Source: Rutstroemia sp. NJR-2017a BVV2
Lineage: Eukaryota > Ascomycota > Leotiomycetes > Helotiales > Rutstroemiaceae
Assembly: GCA_002946415.1 (NCBI GenBank)
Contig: NJPS01000044.1
Span: 868,001 to 932,000 of the forward strand
Direction of reading: 5' to 3'
DNA length: 64,000 nucleotides
The translations under genes were made by a program, and so were the position numbers. Position 1 is the stretch's first letter, and each line of letters begins with the position of its first letter. This document shows, in pieces, positions 1-12,394 of the stretch. The notes beneath the pieces are model-generated. The model ran no database searches. It was not told the origin of the DNA and saw nothing but the letters and a program-made list of their open reading frames with translations.

Positions 1-2141
1 AAGGTAAGCCCTCCAGCAATGCCTAACTGTAGACCAGAATCTGAACCACCGGCTAACGTCGTCTTCGCCAGGCCGATTCCACTAGGTCCAATAAGAATCG
101 TCTCGCCGTTGAATACTTCGGTTTTTGTTGCAGATCCCGCTCCATATGTGAATGTCGATGAACCAATGTACGCCACAGAGTTTTCGACACTTATAGGCTG
201 ACCTCCAAGGACCATGATATTCGTTGGTTCACGAGGTAAAGGAGCTAGAGTCGTGCCGGGAAAAGCCAGTCCTCCTGCGCCGATCGAAATTGTCTGCTGA
301 TTTACCACAGTGGTTTTGTCCGGAGCGCCAGGCCCAATGGTATAGCTAGCCCCATTGATCTGAGCGATCGACTGTCCAACCTGAATAGTAACGCTTCCAA
401 TGACGGTGGAGGAAGGTGCTAAAACGAAAACACCGTTTCCAGACCCACCAGGGTTGTTTCCTTCTCCACCATATCCTCCTGCATCATTACCTCCCCCGTT
501 GCTCCCAGGTCCGTTTACCCCTCCATATCCTCCACCGCTATTCCCTTGCCCTCCATTTACACCTCCGTATCCTCCACTGCCACTCCCTTGTTCACCATTG
601 CTTTCACCCACTCCTCCCCCGACGCCATTTCCACCATTGATTTCACTCGTACCTCCACCTCCACTAATACCACCCCCTCCATTCGTCCCTCCCCCTCCCC
701 CTCCCCCTCCACTTGATCCTCCACTACCCGAGTTTTCATAATTTGGACTCTGGTTATTTGAATCCACATTCCCACCCCCAGAGTTTCCTGCTCCAGCACT
801 TGGAATGACCAAAAATGTGCCAGGCCCGGCAACCTCTGAAGGATACACAGTAAACACCTGCCCCTTTTGAGTGACCACGGTCGGCTGGCTGCCGCCACTT
901 CCCCCACCAATAGTTTGCCCATTAATGACAACTCGACTTGGCGCTAAGATGACAGTAACATCTGATACGATAGCCGTCACCGATTTAGGTCCGCCTGAGT
1001 TGCCATTTGAATTTCCTGGCTCTCCAGAATTCCTATCTGGTTGATCGGAAACTCCACCGTTTTGCTCACCTGGTGAACTACTGCCGTTTCCACCTCCGCC
1101 ATTTTGCTGACCACTTTGCTGCGTTGGATTGGCGTCACTATTTGTCGGTACAGCGACATGTGGAGTCTCTTTTGTGCGATCGATCGGAAACCTAGGTGGA
1201 GTGTTCTGTTGAGATACCATTCCGTCCGGGTTCACTGGTACCTTTGATATGTAAGATGTTTTCGGAGTGCTCGGATATGAAGGAGGAGTATTTGAAGTGT
1301 AGACGACTACTGGATTCTTTGAGGTTATGATAACTGTAGTTGGCACTTGATAGGTGTATTCTGGAGCATAACTGTATAGTGGTACAGGAGAAAAGGTTTG
1401 CGGTCCAGTCTTGTCAGAAGGGCCCTTTGTGGTGTAGAGGGCTGGCGAGTCTGTTGGATTCGAGTTGGTAGTCTGGTTTTGACAATAAAATGGAGGAGTA
1501 AACTCCGGTAGTGGACTGTACGTCGTGTTGGAGCCGAGGGTGATTGTTGTCGTGTTGGGCATAACTATAAAGACAGTATTTCCAACTGAGGCGTTGGGGG
1601 TAATGCAGGCCCTCGTTTCATTGCTAGTAGGCGTTTGCCTGTTGAAGGTAGGAAGCGTATAAATAACATAGCCATCATCTGATTCTGAAGCCGAAGCTGA
1701 AGCCGAATCACCTGAAGTTGTGTTAGTAGCGGAAGAGCTAGAATTGAAAGTCGATGGAGACGTGATCGAACTTGGTGGCAAGGATGCCGATACAATGATT
1801 GAGGTCAGAGGAGAGGTAAAGTTGGCGTTGTCACTTTCCAGCTGCGTAGATGATGGTAATAGCGATCGTGTCTCTAAAGCGGAGCTTGGAGGTGTGTTGG
1901 TTAATGGAAAATCATTCGATGGTCCCGTTGGTCCCCAAACTGGCGACTGTGGTAAAATCGACGGAGTCAATGAAGGTATAGCGGAGTCGCTGGAATTAAG
2001 AAATCGTTTAAAGTTTCCTTGTATATAAATTTAGATGGATTCATTGAAATTTGGTCTGGGATGTGCACCTGCAGCAACCACATTAGAACAGCAGTTCAAT
2101 ATAACCGCCATCCATGGGATATTTGCCCAACGCTGAGACAT
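1..2141 (-). CDS. Secreted Gly/Ser/Thr-rich cell-wall-type protein, 5' part only
   Basis: Partial: the C-terminal part runs off the left edge. Exon 1 is 2069-2141 and exon 2 is <1-2017. ATG at 2141 opens a hydrophobic signal peptide (MSQRWANIPWMAVILNCC) with a likely cleavage near VVAAG. A TAA lies in frame at 2031-2033. A 51-nt intron, 2018-2068 (donor GTGCAC, acceptor ACAAG), removes it and keeps the frame, but the donor is weak. The mature part starts Ser/Thr/Pro-rich with many N-glycosylation sites, then has a long Gly-rich low-complexity block (about 480-780), then repeated short modules of the type VVNQQTISIGAGG and VFNGETILIGPSG. These modules are common in ascomycete wall or GPI-type extracellular proteins; the exact function is unknown. 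A proline-rich open frame on the other strand is its mirror image. Confidence 0.7.
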
Positions 2142-4777
2142 TGCTTGCGATATTGTAACATCGATGTTGTGCGGTGAGCTTGAGATGAATCTGGGCCGAC
2201 TATGGGCAGTTACAGGCCGCAGGTTCCTAGATGGGATAGAAGGGCAAGGTTGAGATCTCAAATAACGATTAGAGAATGCTAGGCAAGTGTATAGGAACGA
2301 ATATGCTGGAGCAAATTGACAGTGGGCCGAAATGAACGGGATCAGATACAAGAGGGTACGGTCTCTACTTCACGATGACGGTCTACGCAAAATTTCTTTT
2401 CGAAATTCCCTGTCGCAAGAAATTGAAAATTTCAGAGATGATCTAGCCTTTTGCTTTCTGCAGGTAGCAATATCAGCATGCCAAAAGCTGCGCGGCGTGC
2501 ATAGAGGGAATTCAAAGATCCAAGCTTGCGGTCAGGCCAGGATGACGCCCGGTTCGAATTCCACGTAAAGTCAATAATGAACCGTTCCCGCGGGAAAGCC
2601 ACTTACTGGGCTGGGGTACATCCCCGCGTGTTCCGTTATTTTGTGGATGGTGGTTGAGTACCGTAAGACTTAACGAGTCCTGTATTAAGAATCCGAAGAG
2701 TTGAACCAAACAGTGACGAAGTTCTCATTTCATGCTTATACATGACCTTGCCTTCCCATGTATGCTCATTCTAGACTTCCTCGTAACACTAGAGAGGCAA
2801 TACGATCATGTTCGTGAGAAACCCCTACCAAATCATGCCTATTACCAAGAGATACTAAAGTTTTGAAGCAGCTCGTGGTGATGCAAGGACACACACTTGG
2901 TATGATTAAGCATCTGAAGGAGCTATATGCAAGTCTTGCGAGGTGGCATACGGACATACGGGCATACCTAGCATGCCAATGCTAGCTGAATATCGACTAT
3001 TGAAATACGAACATCAAACTTTGATCAATTTCAGCACGTCCCCATCGACGAATCATGAAATAGCAAGAATTGACTACATGTGCATTAAGAAATAGATGAA
3101 AAACAAACCTGTCGTACTCCCAGGATGAGACAGAGAATTATACGAGTTGCAGCTTCGCGTTCGTATTGTGGCCTTATGATTTCGTGGAGTAACGTCGAGT
3201 AACACCCCCGGATTCCATGAAACACTTCTATTCTCGGAGAATATTCGTAATGCAGAACATTTTGGACATCTTCCTCCGGGGGGGTTGCCGTCCCTGGCGC
3301 TAATAGTATGACACTCTCGAGCTCGGCGCACTTGGTGTGGTACTTGGAGCCAATACTAACTATCGTAAGCACGGCTGCGATAGATTGTGGCATGGTGCAA
3401 ACCGTGTAGGCGCACTTAGCATGCTGGTCAGAACGAGTCTATTACTCACTTGCAGCTCACTCTCTGCTCTTACCGTTTCCCCTTGATCCTCCAATCGGAT
3501 CTATAAGCCCTCGTGCTGTGAATGACATTCTGTTGTGTGCGTATCATCTGATTTGTGAATTGCAGTAGACGGGCCGAAGGCAGGTAAGCCAATCTATCGG
3601 TGCTGAAACGGTAAGACGACGACGGGTTCTGATGTTTGATACGATTGCGGGCTCGTAAACTCTTCGTGATGTTGACGATTCTTCTGATGTACTTGCATGA
3701 TGTACAGGAAGTAGCCTCACTGACCTTCTCGTTCGTGTAAATTCCAGCGACACAACGTCACAGTGCCGCTTTTGGAGGATGACAACGGCGCTCTAAGGAA
3801 ATCTCACCTCGACCAGCGCGATACCGACGCCGACGACCAAGAAAAGTTTCGTCTCCACCCGAGCCTCTTGCAACCTCTCATCTCTCCAATGCGTCGGGCA
3901 GTCTCACATCGGCTCCCTGTCTGGCGTCTGGCTTTCCGACCCCAAAGTACTAGTTCTGTCTTTTCCATGTTCTGCACGTACTTCTACACGTACTAAAGGA
4001 GCAAGCGTTCTTGGTAGCAAACAGATCCTCATGGAAGTTTGAGTGAATTATTGTTTTTACTTCTTACTTATCTAGCTGCATTACACACTTCTGCTTGTAC
4101 GTAAAGTAGGTTTCTTATTTTCTGGCAGTTGAAGCATGTGGAAATCTACAGCTCCGGTATCATGGGAACTGGCGGTTTTTGATTCCATACCATTTCTCAA
4201 CTTCAATGTCAAGTACTTTGATGTGCGCTCTTCAATATCCAGGCGCATCGCATTGCACCTTTTAAAGTCGTCAACCCAAGGGCTCGCTGCGGACAACAGG
4301 CGCTTTCCTCCTTCTCCCCTCGTTTTCCATCATTTCCCTGCGAGTACAGATTCGAAGACAATCACCACCCATCTATCATCCGATTCCCCTAACCTAGCAC
4401 AGCATAATATCCGAATAAACCCTCTATCATTTCTTATGTCACTGCTTGTCCCATCACCTTCCCCTTGGACAAGCCTCTTCTGGACGGGTCTGTTATATAC
4501 CACACCACATGAGGCTTGGTATTATCAGCCTTCGGGAGAATCTTCCATCTCAGTCCTTGTAAGCTTCCAACACTTACCTCACACCGAATTCCTCCGATCT
4601 TTTCATGTTCTTTAGATACTTCCGAGCTTACAGCTTACTAGTTGCTGCAAGGGACGGAATTCTACGTCGCATGAAAATTACACCCGGCATACAACCAAGC
4701 TCTCTGATCTGCTGCGGGAAATCTTTATTGTACCTCCTGAAATGCGACAATAAGAATACCTTCTCTTATCATCGACG
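2142..4777. other. Intergenic region between divergent genes
   Basis: About 2.6 kb upstream of both the secreted protein (-) and the aspartic-peptidase-like gene (+). Open frames are short, have no spliceable partners and show no recognisable domain. It presumably holds both promoters. No repeat or RNA gene was recognised. Confidence 0.5.
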
Positions 4778-7284
4778 ATGAGAAACAAGTTTCTCTTGCC
4801 TATCCTGCCGATATGCTTCGTCCTTGTCGGCAGCTCTCCATCTCCGCTCAGTGTCCCTCCTTCTACCCAATGGTATGCACAGTCCGACTTTACTTGCGCT
4901 TCGACATACTAACCAAATCAAAGGTACGGCGATGATGGAACATGGAGCGCTATCTCAATACGTGTCGGTACACCCGAGCAGTGGGCAGATGTGCTCGTCA
5001 GTACAGCATTATCAGAAATATGGGTTGTGGGAACTGGCGGTTGCGCAAATGGTGAGTCGCACTGTTCAACCAGCGGCCTTCATAGATTGCGCTCGGTTGT
5101 TGCTCATTGGAATCATATCTATCCTTGTATCCATATTCACTTGCATTCTCAAAGTCTTGGTCTTTTTATCCTCCAAGAACTCCTCTCCATATACTAAACC
5201 AGTTTTACAGACTCTGTTTGCGCCACCAGTAGGGGACATATCGTCGACCCATCCAAATCGTCTACATGGCAACCAGAAGGCGCGTTCGATCTTTCTCTTG
5301 ATCCTCAGCTAGGATTCGAAGGATATGCGGAGTATGGATTAGATCGAATAAATTTTGGAACATCGAACGTTTCCGCTCCAAGTATTATTGTTGGGTCCAT
5401 CAATACAACCGAGTATTGGTTGGGGGTTTTCGGTCTCGGAATCATACCAGGAAACTTCACCCAAAACACTGTATTGAGTCCTATAAGTGTTCTTGTAGAA
5501 ACAGCAAATGCAATACCCAGCCATAGTTATGGTTATACTGCTGGGGCGAAATACCGTAAGTTGTGTGTGTACAGACTTCTAGAGTTGTCCTAACATTCAC
5601 AGAGCAGAAAGGAGAACCTGTATCATTGACACTTGGAGGTTACGATGAAAACCGATTGGTTGATCATGACATCTCATTCGAGCTGAATCCTAGCTCTCAA
5701 CCACAAGTTTACGTGAACTCCATTTCAGTGGCATCTAACACGGGATCAGGCAATCCAATAAATTTAGTATCTACAACGGATAGGATTTCCGCAAATATTG
5801 ACAGCTCGACTCCCTACTTATGGCTGCCGCCCATTATCTGTAATCGTTTCGCTGAAGCGCTGGGATTAACTTACAACAAGACCCTTAACTTGTACACGTT
5901 CGATGCCAATACGTCTCAACACACCAATTTGTCGGAATCGGAGATAAATTTTACCTTTCGACTGTCAGACCTGGGATCATCTACGGAAGTTGTTAATATC
6001 ACACTACCCTACCCTGCGTTCGACTTACAGTTAACATTTCCATTCATCCCGAATACCACCTACGGTTCCGATGACGCTTCAAAATACTACTTTCCTTTGG
6101 CGCAGGCGTCAAATGAAGCTCAATACACCATTGGAAGAGCCTTTCTTCAAGAGGCTTATCTTATAGTTGATTATGAGCGGAACAACTTTTCGGTTCATCA
6201 AGCGGTTCATACAGCTAACCCGTTGTACAACACCAGTATCATCACTATTTCATCGCCCTCAAACTCGGCTTTTACAGGAAACCCTGCCAACAGCTCTGCG
6301 GGCTCTGGGCATACTACTGCAGGTAGTGAATCACGAAAAATGAGTCTGTCCAGTGGAGCACTTGCAGGAATTGTGATTGGATGCGTAGCACTTCTGGGGT
6401 TGATTGCATTTGCCCTCTGGTACTGCCGACGTAATCGACGATCTCCTCGCAACAGTATCCGCATCGACAACAGCAAAGACATTAAGCCTGAACTTGGTAC
6501 GGCTCTTGATGGTTTGTCACGATTTTCTCGATCACGGACAGCACAAGAGGTTCCTGGTGATGCTCATTATCCAACCGAAGTTGGAACAGATACTACACAT
6601 GCTCGGTTTGAGCTTCCTGCCGACATGCCTTTGGAACTACACAGCGAATCAAACACATTGTCTGGTACAACAGACTTTGGATCTATGCATCACGCATACC
6701 CACCAGAAAAAGTCGAACCCGATGCCACTCACCCAGCGTTTCGACTACAGACACCACACTCTCCAATTAGTCCCGTCACTGCACACGGTCATTCCTACAG
6801 CGGTGAATTATCACCTGTGACCCCTCGATTCGTAGCCAATTCATCACCACAGCGCTACGCCGGAGTCGAAAGAGATAGTCCTACAGGATTTCTAGGTCCA
6901 CTGCCTGAAACCATCCGTTTTCCACCAGAGTTAGTTCCAAGGTCTATAGCTTCTTCAGGAGGGACTATCGTAGCTACAGGCACGAATTATTCTTCTACCG
7001 ATAGCACATGGGGTAGCAACTACACAGATGATGAACGTGCCGCAATTGTAGGCGATCTGTTTGGCAGCGGTGGAGTCACGGCCCATGAACTGGAAATTCG
7101 ACGTCAGCAAGCTCGCGAAAAGTTTCGTGCTGAAGAATTCCAACAAATCCGCAACGGCATTCAGGTTCGTGGAGAATCAAATCCATATGGAAATCAACGT
7201 CGACTAGCGGGCCCAGATGTTGTACATGTTCCTCAGCCGGCTCGTCGACGCTTTAGTTTCGAGGATGCCGAAGGGACCATCTGA
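4778..7284 (+). CDS. Membrane-anchored aspartic-peptidase-like (A1 fold) protein, probably inactive
   Basis: Exons 4778-4872, 4924-5051, 5211-5555 and 5603-7284; 749 aa. Introns of 51, 159 and 47 nt have good donors, and phases agree at every join. ATG at 4778 gives a signal peptide (MRNKFLLPILPICFVLVG). The lumenal part follows the pepsin-fold layout, IRVGTPEQWADVLVSTALSE, then C72 and C78. The first catalytic motif Asp-Thr-Gly is replaced by Ser58-Thr59-Ala60; the second Asp is kept (D256 in IDSST). N-glycosylation sites are frequent. One membrane helix lies at about 443-466 (GIVIGCVALLGLIAFALWY), followed by Arg-rich residues and a cytoplasmic tail of about 280 aa rich in Ser, Thr and Pro. 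This matches fungal A1-family membrane proteins with a long tail. Loss of the first Asp argues for a non-catalytic surface or sensor role (inference). Confidence 0.82.
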
Positions 7285-8908
7285 TTCTCGACGGATTTTC
7301 AGAATTGGAGCACGGAGGTGTGCTAAGCAGGACTTGATGTTTAGTTACTAATCAAGTGGAGTATAAAGGGAATAGATATATCAGTTGTAATAGCTTTATG
7401 GTCTTTGGCTTTGTTGAAATGGCATTTTTAGCGACGGCGTTTTTGATACATGGAAAGGACTTGGTGTTTGGTACTCTTATTCTCTGGGCGTACAGTGCGT
7501 CATTGTCTAGTCTAGGTACATAGACAGCTAGGCTTTTATGATGTACACATTGTAGTACATTGACAGCTTGGCAAAGCATGGTAGCTTTTGGGACACAGCA
7601 TCGGGACTTTGATGATCTGGCACCGGCGACCGACGGTGCATACACTTATAGGCATATACACCCGTAAGATCCCATAATAATAATGATAGAAATTATGACT
7701 CGTCTGATCGTGGCTCTTCCTTCCACTACATCTGCAATCGTGTGATGTGGTGAGAACGTGGCTTCTTCCTTTTCCATACCCTACCTCCCCTTTTCCCACG
7801 CGGGACTCCCGTGTTGAAGATTTTGGGATTATATCCTTGTTTGCTTTTCATTCATGCTTTCTATGCCGTGTGGCTGTGATGAAAAGTGTACGTCAGATTG
7901 ACTGATTGAATCCTTCTTGTGTAGCCATCTTGCAGTCACAAGATTACTTCTCTTTTGAAGAGGAGAATGGCCTGGCATTTCACTCCAAGCTTTTGGCTGA
8001 ATATGATCGTTGACTCATACCACTGTCACTCATACGCAGCTTCGTAAATCTAAGAAATGCCGCTGCGCTGCAAATGCCATCCACCCACTGCCGTACACAG
8101 GTTCGACAAGGTGACATGATCGCCTCTGTCCACAAATCAACCCATTCGTATCAATCCAATCCACATACACACAACAAGCCCAAGCACAAATTTGTATTCC
8201 CTATCACCTAACCACTATCCTCAAATCTCAAAAGCAATACAAACAACGTCATTCAAACCCCGCGTCTCTAAGCCACACCCTCCCGATTGGTTCTCCCCAT
8301 ACATTCACGTTACACCACTTCTCCGCCAAATACGCATGCGCCTATCATCTCCATCACACCTCAGCACCTCACATCCAACAAACTCACCCCGCGCCATATA
8401 ACTGGCTGTCGACACAGCTGCGGGGAAACCTTCGTTCTTGGATATCGTAACTTCATCACTGCCATCGCAGCCCAACCAGAAAAAAAGAAACTATGATAAA
8501 TGATAAATGAGAAAATGATCAACATGATCATCGCTTGTCACACAGCGTGGTGAGACAGTTTATATAAGATAGATACATAGGTAGGTTGGGAAGACCCTTT
8601 TGCTTTGATATCTCTATGCTGTTTTATCTTGGCTGCTGTACCTTTTTTATATCTGCGAACATTGTTCTATATACTTTGATCTTGGACGACGTTGAAGTTT
8701 ATACTCTCTGAAGAGATAACAACATACGTCTACAAGTGACAGACGAATCGAAGTGTTGTCAATATTGATTGGATTCGGATTGCACAACGGGATTTCTACC
8801 GTGATTGGATTCGAGACTGATACGGAGTGATACGAATTGATTAACTTCTGTGGTCAATTGAGACAGACTGGGAGTATAGTGCACTACGAAAAAGAGAGGA
8901 AATCAAAT
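7285..8908. other. Intergenic spacer, no gene seen
   Basis: Follows the stop of the aspartic-peptidase-like gene and leads to the start of the next plus-strand gene. Open frames here are short and low-complexity. The last 400 bp before 8909 are the likely promoter and 5' leader of the small downstream gene. Confidence 0.4.
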
Positions 8909-9637
8909 ATGGCATCACCGCAAGGTTCGTGTTCACCTCAATGCACTTTTCTCGCTCCTCTTTACCCTCCCATCCCACTCCTTTTTCACCTCCCTTCCCC
9001 ACTCATCTATTTCCGTCCGCCTCCCCTCCACCACACCCTCAAATCTACTCTCCGCTTCTAAACTTCCACCAATCTACTAACTCATTTCCTTCCTCCCCCA
9101 GCAAACCGCTCACCATCCCCCACCTCTCCTACCAACACCAACGACCCCTTCGCCGCTCAACGCACCGAAAACCACACCTTCAACAACCAAAGCACCGCCC
9201 GCTCACCAATCGCCATCCCTTCTCCTACCACTACAAACAATGATTCCTCTCAGCCGCAGCAACATTCGGGTTCGCCGTCTCAGGATCGTCGTCTGAGTTC
9301 TGATGAATGGGGTAATATATTTTTCCCTTCCCTTCCCTTTCCTTCCCTTCCCTTCTCTCCCTTTCATCCTTTTCCTTCTCTTTCTCCTCACATCCATCCC
9401 CCATCCAGCCGAAACCCCGCTAACACTCCCCCAGACGCATCCAAAACCCCACCATCCCGCTTCCAAAAACGCAAAGGCTCCATCTACGCCACGCCCAGCA
9501 GCCGCGACGGTCACGTCGACAAGCACATTGATCGGGACGCGGTATTCCATGCTACGCATGCGGAGAAGGGGTGGGGGAGTGTTTTTGGGAAGGGGGCTGC
9601 TGGGGGGAGGAGGGGGAGTAAAGGGGAGGGGGTTTAG
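8909..9637 (+). CDS. Small protein of unknown function with a KRKGSIYATPSSRDGHVD motif
   Basis: Exons 8909-8924, 9102-9311 and 9435-9637; 142 aa. The first donor is GTTCGT; acceptors are CCCCCAG and CCCCCAG. Phases match at both joins. The N-terminal half is Ser/Thr/Pro/Asn-rich and probably disordered. The C-terminal half is charged and looks constrained (KRKGSIYATPSSRDGHVD, then a second block ending HAEKGWGSVFGKG), finishing in a Gly/Arg/Lys tail. No known domain was recognised. Intron 2 contains a long pyrimidine tract and the last exon is very G-rich. Because the exons are short, the model depends on splice sites; the constrained C-terminal block is the main reason to believe it. Confidence 0.6.
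9319..9391 (+). repeat. Polypyrimidine (TTCCC)n-type tract inside an intron
   Basis: Almost unbroken C/T run made of TTCCC and TTTCC units. It fills most of the second intron of the small gene at 8909-9637. Confidence 0.8.
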
Positions 9638-10105
9638 TGGAGAAGGGGGTTGTGGGTGAGGTTGGGGGTGGGGGTGGAGAGGTCAAAGTTGATGGTTGAG
9701 ATGGGGGGAGGTGGGGGTCTGTGATAGAGAAGGAAAAGGGGGGAAGATAGCGGACGTAGAAAGAGGGGGAAATGGAAGGAAAGCGATGAAGGAGTAGTAG
9801 GCTAGGAATCCGATGCAATATACGTAGGCGATGGAAGAACTGTTACAGCACAAATAAGCATGCACGAAATCGAATGGTATGAGCATGATCAAAACGTAGC
9901 CAAGTCAGCAGTGAAAGAATTTGCACGAACACAATCAGCCACAAACAAACAAGTAAGCGTACCATATGCGGAGTAGGTTAATATATACTTCCTCAGATCA
10001 ACGCATGGTTGGTACCATTCTACCTATGTACTATCTATATGATGCGTCTATAAGGTCAGAACCCTGGGTGAGAAACAACCCCTCTATATATACTACTGCG
10101 CCGAA
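9638..10105. other. Convergent 3' spacer
   Basis: Lies between the stop of the small plus-strand gene and the stop of the minus-strand reductase. The first 80 bp continue the G-rich run of the preceding exon. No gene was seen. Confidence 0.5.
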
Positions 10106-11532
10106 CTACCATTTCTCCAAAACCGGTGCCTTAACCACTGTATCCCCATCTAATTTCTGGTCATCTTCCACCACGGCCGGCGTATCCGCAACCGTATACA
10201 CCAGTTTCACACCGCTGACCTTTCCCGATGCGATATCCATGATTCTAAATCCATTAGTTAGCCAAAAGAATACACATGATCTGCAAAGTACGAAGATAAC
10301 CCACCCAGTCGGCACTCCTCCCAACCCCCCCTCTCTCACCTCCACCGGATGCGGCACCACCTTCCCCTGCGCCACCAGCTCAGCATTCAACTTCCAGAAC
10401 ATCTTCCCATACTCGAAAACCTCCTTCATGGCCGGGAACTCCTTTCCGAACTTGACAAACGGTTCGCCGACCGTGGTATACACGAGTATAACCTGCGCGT
10501 TGACGTTGGGCTCGTCTTTCCGCGGGAACGTATCTATGGGGAGAAGACCAATGTAATTGAGCGTTTCGGTGGTCGTGCTTTCGGGAGGGAAAGCCTCCGC
10601 GCAGATCTTGAAACTGTCTGTCGTAGAGATGGTGTCCAGAATATAGTGCAGGGACGAGTTGGTGAACTTGCGGATTTGCTCAGCGCAGCTCGGGTCCCGG
10701 TAATCGAAGACGGCGTCGGCGCCGCGGGATTTGACTAAGTCGAAGTTTTTTGGACTGCAGGTTGTGAGGACTGTGAGGCCGGAACTTGGTGAGTAGTTTA
10801 GTATTTTTGCGCTTGCTGGATGTGGAAGGGGTTTACGAACAGTTTGGCGTATTGGATGGCAATAGTGCCGGTGGCTGTACTGCCGCCGTAGATCAATATC
10901 GGGAATGGCTTCTCTGCGGGATTTGCAGGCAGTGGTAGCTTGAAGGTCATGTAGAGTGTTTGGGCGACGGTTGTGATGCCTACACCGAATGTGGCAGCCT
11001 CTTCGAAGCTCATGTTTTCTGGGATCTTGGCTAAATGCCCATCACGCACCATTGCGTACTCCGCATAGGCGCCATCCTCGATATTGCTCTGTGCATAATC
11101 GTTAGAAACCGGTCATCTTAACGTATTTCTGAATGGGCAATGCTTAACTCACAGTGTTGGCGCCGTGAGCAAGCGCGAAAACTCGGTCACCCTTTTTCAC
11201 ATCCACTGTACACTCACTGCCGACTTCCTCGACTATGCCGGACAAATCACAGCCTAGGAACGTCCAAAATGAATGCATGATCTGGGTGAGATTACAGCAG
11301 TGGTAGTCACTTACCAAGGATATGTCCAATTGGACCAGCACTAGCTACATGGTGAAAGTCGGCTTTGGTGCAAAAGTCAATAAGATGATCGGTAGGTTTG
11401 AGGAGAGTTTGACTCACTGGGATTAATTGCAACTGCAGCTGTCTTGACCTTCACATATCCTGGTCGCATAGCTTGCTCCTTGATTTCGGCCAAAGCTGGC
11501 CTACCACGTTCTTTGATAATGACGGCCTTCAT
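10106..11532 (-). CDS. Trans-enoyl reductase / zinc-independent MDR-family NADPH oxidoreductase (ToxD/LovC-like)
   Basis: Six exons on the minus strand: 11418-11532, 11315-11362, 11153-11253, 10841-11088, 10305-10784 and 10106-10244; 376 aa. All five introns (55-64 nt) keep phase; intron 4 uses donor GTTCGT. Start MKAVIIKERGRPAL is typical of the family. The joined N-terminal GroES-like part reads NPTDFHHV then GHILGCDLSGIVEEVG, and GDRVFALAHG follows. The NADPH-binding Rossmann loop is YGGSTATGTIAIQYAK. Downstream TTCSPKNFDLVKSRGADAVF and a C-terminal ASGKVSGVKLVY are characteristic of fungal enoyl reductases and zinc-type ADH-like proteins. Zinc ligands are absent, as expected. Such proteins act as stand-alone reductases or as partners of polyketide synthases; no PKS or NRPS gene lies nearby, so the substrate is unknown. 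Confidence 0.88.
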
Positions 11533-12394
11533 GATGCCAGATTGGATGTTGTTTTTGGAAAGATGGAAGAGTAAAGAAAGTGGAATTGCTGTCTGCAAGA
11601 AAATAGAGAAGGACAGCAAAATTCCCCTCCAAATATATTGGAAAAATTGTCGAGTAATGTAAGTGTTATGAATGCACAGTCCTCAACCAACCAATAGACG
11701 GCTGAGTGAAGATATCTCCATATGTAAGCCAACGATATTTCAGCGATGTAGGTGCAAGGCACGGATGCAACGTTCTCATTTTTGTCATTTTTATACACGA
11801 AAATCGCATGCATGAGCCTCGGCATGGTTATCCAGCCAAAAGCATCTTTCATCTTGGGGGCGTGAAGTCCATAATTTGCCGGCACTTACAAGACGATTGC
11901 TCTATTGGTTGTTGCACAGAAACTTCGTATTGCCTATGGTATGTTTAGTATACAATGCCGAAATTCCATCATAAACCATCATCCATACTAATCATCCATA
12001 CTAATCAGTGTGATCATCCATGTAAAACATTACAGTATATCTGGCGCCCCTGAGCTTGATATCATTGCTCTTCGCGTCTGTAAGCCACCATTCGCCTCCT
12101 CGCACAAATCAAAAGTGTCACTGACGCCATTTCCTCCATTTCCAGTATAATACAGACCGTAACTCGAAACGATATCTACATTCTTGTACGAAAGCACAGT
12201 AGAAGCGCAAATAAATAGCACAATAAACCAACTAACCGAAGCAACCAAATAACTAATGGATCAACTGATTCAGATGTCGCCGGTATCCAGCCAGGCAGAA
12301 ATAGGACAATTCGAGATCGAGCCAGAAACGCCAGTTGTAGTTGTGTCCAGTGTAATGTTCGGTCGATGTAGCTAGCAGATGAAATATATCCTGA
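11533..12394. other. Spacer: 3' end of remodeller gene and reductase promoter
   Basis: Lies between two tandem minus-strand genes. It contains a small direct repeat (CATCCATACTAAT, around 11980-12005). A 72-codon frame at 12030-12248 looks like a secreted peptide but lacks an ATG, so no gene is called. Confidence 0.4.

Noticed and set aside
400..741. Proline-rich open frame on the plus strand
   Set aside because: It is the exact antisense of the Gly-rich block of the secreted protein encoded on the minus strand.
2530..2565. tRNA B-box-like GGTTCGAATTCC
   Set aside because: No matching A box, acceptor stem or anticodon arm upstream, and the B box has one extra base.
4136..4615. 159-codon plus-strand frame upstream of the aspartic-peptidase-like gene
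   Set aside because: No domain, odd composition, and it stops before the signal-peptide exon; more likely promoter DNA.
10106..11532. Possible secondary-metabolite cluster around the enoyl reductase
   Set aside because: No PKS, NRPS, terpene or tailoring genes were found nearby; neighbours are chromatin and unknown proteins.
12030..12248. 72-codon frame resembling a small secreted peptide
   Set aside because: It starts at TTG, has no ATG, and lies between the remodeller stop and the reductase promoter without a spliceable first exon.
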